Source: an uncultured Chloroflexaceae bacterium
GTDB taxonomy: Bacteria > Chloroflexota > Chloroflexia > Chloroflexales > Chloroflexaceae
NCBI GenBank assembly: GCA_937141995.1
Contig: CAKZQX010000322.1
Coordinates: forward strand, 1 to 5,809
Length of the DNA stretch: 5,809 nt
Direction: 5' to 3'
Shown here: one piece after another, positions 5,337-5,809 of the stretch
How positions within the stretch are numbered: position 1 is the stretch's first letter
How the letters are laid out: every line of letters begins with the position of its first letter
Translations under genes and position numbers: made by a program
Notes under the pieces: model-generated
Told to the model about the DNA's origin: nothing
Seen by the model: only the letters and a program-made list of their open reading frames with translations
Databases searched by the model: none

Positions 5337-5342
5337 TATAAT
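5337..5342 (+). promoter_or_regulatory. Consensus -10 box before the small four-cysteine gene
   Basis: A perfect TATAAT lies 46 bases before the ATG at 5389, after an A-rich stretch (5308-5333). No reasonable -35 is found at 15-18 bases. The A-rich DNA could act as an UP-like or curved element. This suggests separate transcription from the peptidase gene 79 bases upstream. Confidence 0.5.
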
Positions 5343-5388
5343 AGCGGCTTCATACACACTGGTGCCGGGTTTGAAAAGGAGAAATGCA

Positions 5389-5598
5389 ATGGCGCGCATT
5401 CGTCTGGTTTGCCGCAAGTGCCGGCAACGCCTGACCATCTGGGGCACCCATGACGATCTGGTGGTGCATCTGAATGCTGAGCGGCTGGCACGTGCCGTCC
5501 GCTGCCATACCTGCGGTGAACTGCTTGAAGGGTGGCAGGCCGTCAGAACGATGGATCGGTCTATTCTGCAGGGGCATATGATCGCGAAGAAACCGTAA
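5389..5598 (+). CDS. Small zinc-ribbon-like protein with two CxxC motifs
   Basis: A 69-residue protein with CRKC at 8-11 and CHTC at 39-42, giving four cysteines 27 residues apart. This pattern suggests one zinc site in a ribbon or treble-clef-like fold. The intervening segment RLTIWGTHDDLVVHLNAERL (14-33) may form two strands and a helix; basic residues are plentiful. I do not recognise a named family. Cytosolic; no signal or membrane segment. The start at 5389 has AAAAGGAG at 5374-5381, 7 bases upstream. An in-frame upstream ATG at 5362 lies before the ribosome-binding site and is rejected. Another ATG at 5384 is in a different frame. The gene ends 1 base before the first recognisable codon of the Uma2 remnant, so its C-terminus (about 58-69) may have been altered by that junction. 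Nucleic-acid binding or transcriptional modulation is possible but unproven. Confidence 0.78.
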   Translation: MARIRLVCRKCRQRLTIWGTHDDLVVHLNAERLARAVRCHTCGELLEGWQAVRTMDRSILQGHMIAKKP

Positions 5599-5599
5599 A

Positions 5600-5737
5600 T
5601 GGGTGGTTCATCCGCGCCGGCAGACAATCTATGTCTACCGCTCACGTAGCGAGCACCAGTTGTTTAATCGGGATGCAATTCTGGAAGGCGAAGGGGCACT
5701 GACGGGCTTTAGCCTGCCGGTAGCAGTGCTGTTCTAA
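5600..5737 (+). pseudogene. 3' remnant of a Uma2-family endonuclease gene
   Basis: Forty-five codons read from WVVHPRRQTIYVYRS to TGFSLPVAVLF, followed by TAA. They match the C-terminal end of the Uma2 (DUF820) PD-(D/E)xK nuclease-like family, where a W-[IV]-V-[DH]-P-[RK] strand, a YR strand and a final GF-x-[LC]-x-x-x-x-x-F box are typical. Full proteins are usually about 180-200 residues. The catalytic Asp/Glu/Lys region, which lies before this point in the family, is absent. There is no start codon or ribosome-binding site of its own: the frame is open further back but overlaps the four-cysteine gene in another frame. The family match begins 2 bases after the stop codon of that gene, marking a probable deletion or insertion junction. 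Assignment is by remembered family pattern. Confidence 0.7.
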
Positions 5738-5752
5738 GAGACTGTCTGAAAA
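5738..5752. mobile_element. Possible insertion-sequence terminal repeat
   Basis: GAGACTGTCTGAAAA directly follows the stop codon of the Uma2 remnant. Sequences of this form are common at the ends of IS elements and MITEs. No matching inverted copy lies elsewhere in the window, and the element would extend past the right edge. Bases 5753-5809 are GC-rich; the minus strand is open for 25 codons ending at 5734, but no transposase motif can be read in so short a piece. Confidence 0.3.
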
Positions 5753-5809
5753 GCTGATTCGCGTCGGTCCCACGGCATGCGGGGTGCCCTGCGACACCGG
5801 ACAGCGCCC

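Overview
The window is about 60% GC and carries short intergenic hairpin repeats, a YjlB-type cupin, a Type III-like DNA methyltransferase, an exported M16 peptidase and a Uma2 remnant. This mix fits a Chloroflexota bacterium (Chloroflexus/Roseiflexus-like). That placement is an inference from gene style, since no taxonomic marker is present. The left 690 bases are visibly more AT-rich (about 40-50% GC in sampled lines) than the rest, which suggests an accessory segment.

Layout. Bases 1-627 (minus strand) hold a tandem array of tiny XRE-family HTH repressor genes: C (409-627), B (126-344) and A (truncated by the left edge). A and B, with their upstream spacers, are a recent 283-bp-period duplication. 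C is an older paralogue whose DNA-reading helix differs strongly. Bases 644-692 form a compact control region. A near-consensus plus-strand promoter (TTGACA-17-TATCTT) runs into a 9-bp-arm palindrome, and a weaker divergent promoter faces the XRE array. This is the classic arrangement of an autoregulated repressor. The plus-strand promoter leads to an 85-residue protein of unknown function (825-1082), and then to a cupin (1248-1799) and a solitary beta-class DNA methyltransferase (1831-3633). The cupin and methyltransferase are 31 bases apart and probably co-transcribed.

After a 215-base spacer with three kinds of short repeat and an extended -10 promoter comes a secreted, membrane-anchored M16 zinc metallopeptidase (3849-5309). 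A small four-cysteine protein with its own TATAAT box follows (5389-5598). The right end holds the last 45 codons of a Uma2-family nuclease with no N-terminus or catalytic core (5600-5737), directly abutted by an IS-end-like sequence.

How the genes may work together. The XRE array, shared control region, small protein and orphan methyltransferase could be a regulated accessory (defence-like) cassette, but no effector nuclease or helicase is visible, so this is only a hypothesis. The peptidase and zinc-ribbon genes look like ordinary chromosomal genes with their own promoters. The gene-poor stretches are 628-824 (control region and leader), 1083-1247 (one hairpin repeat), 3634-3848 (repeats and promoter) and 5738-5809 (possible IS end).
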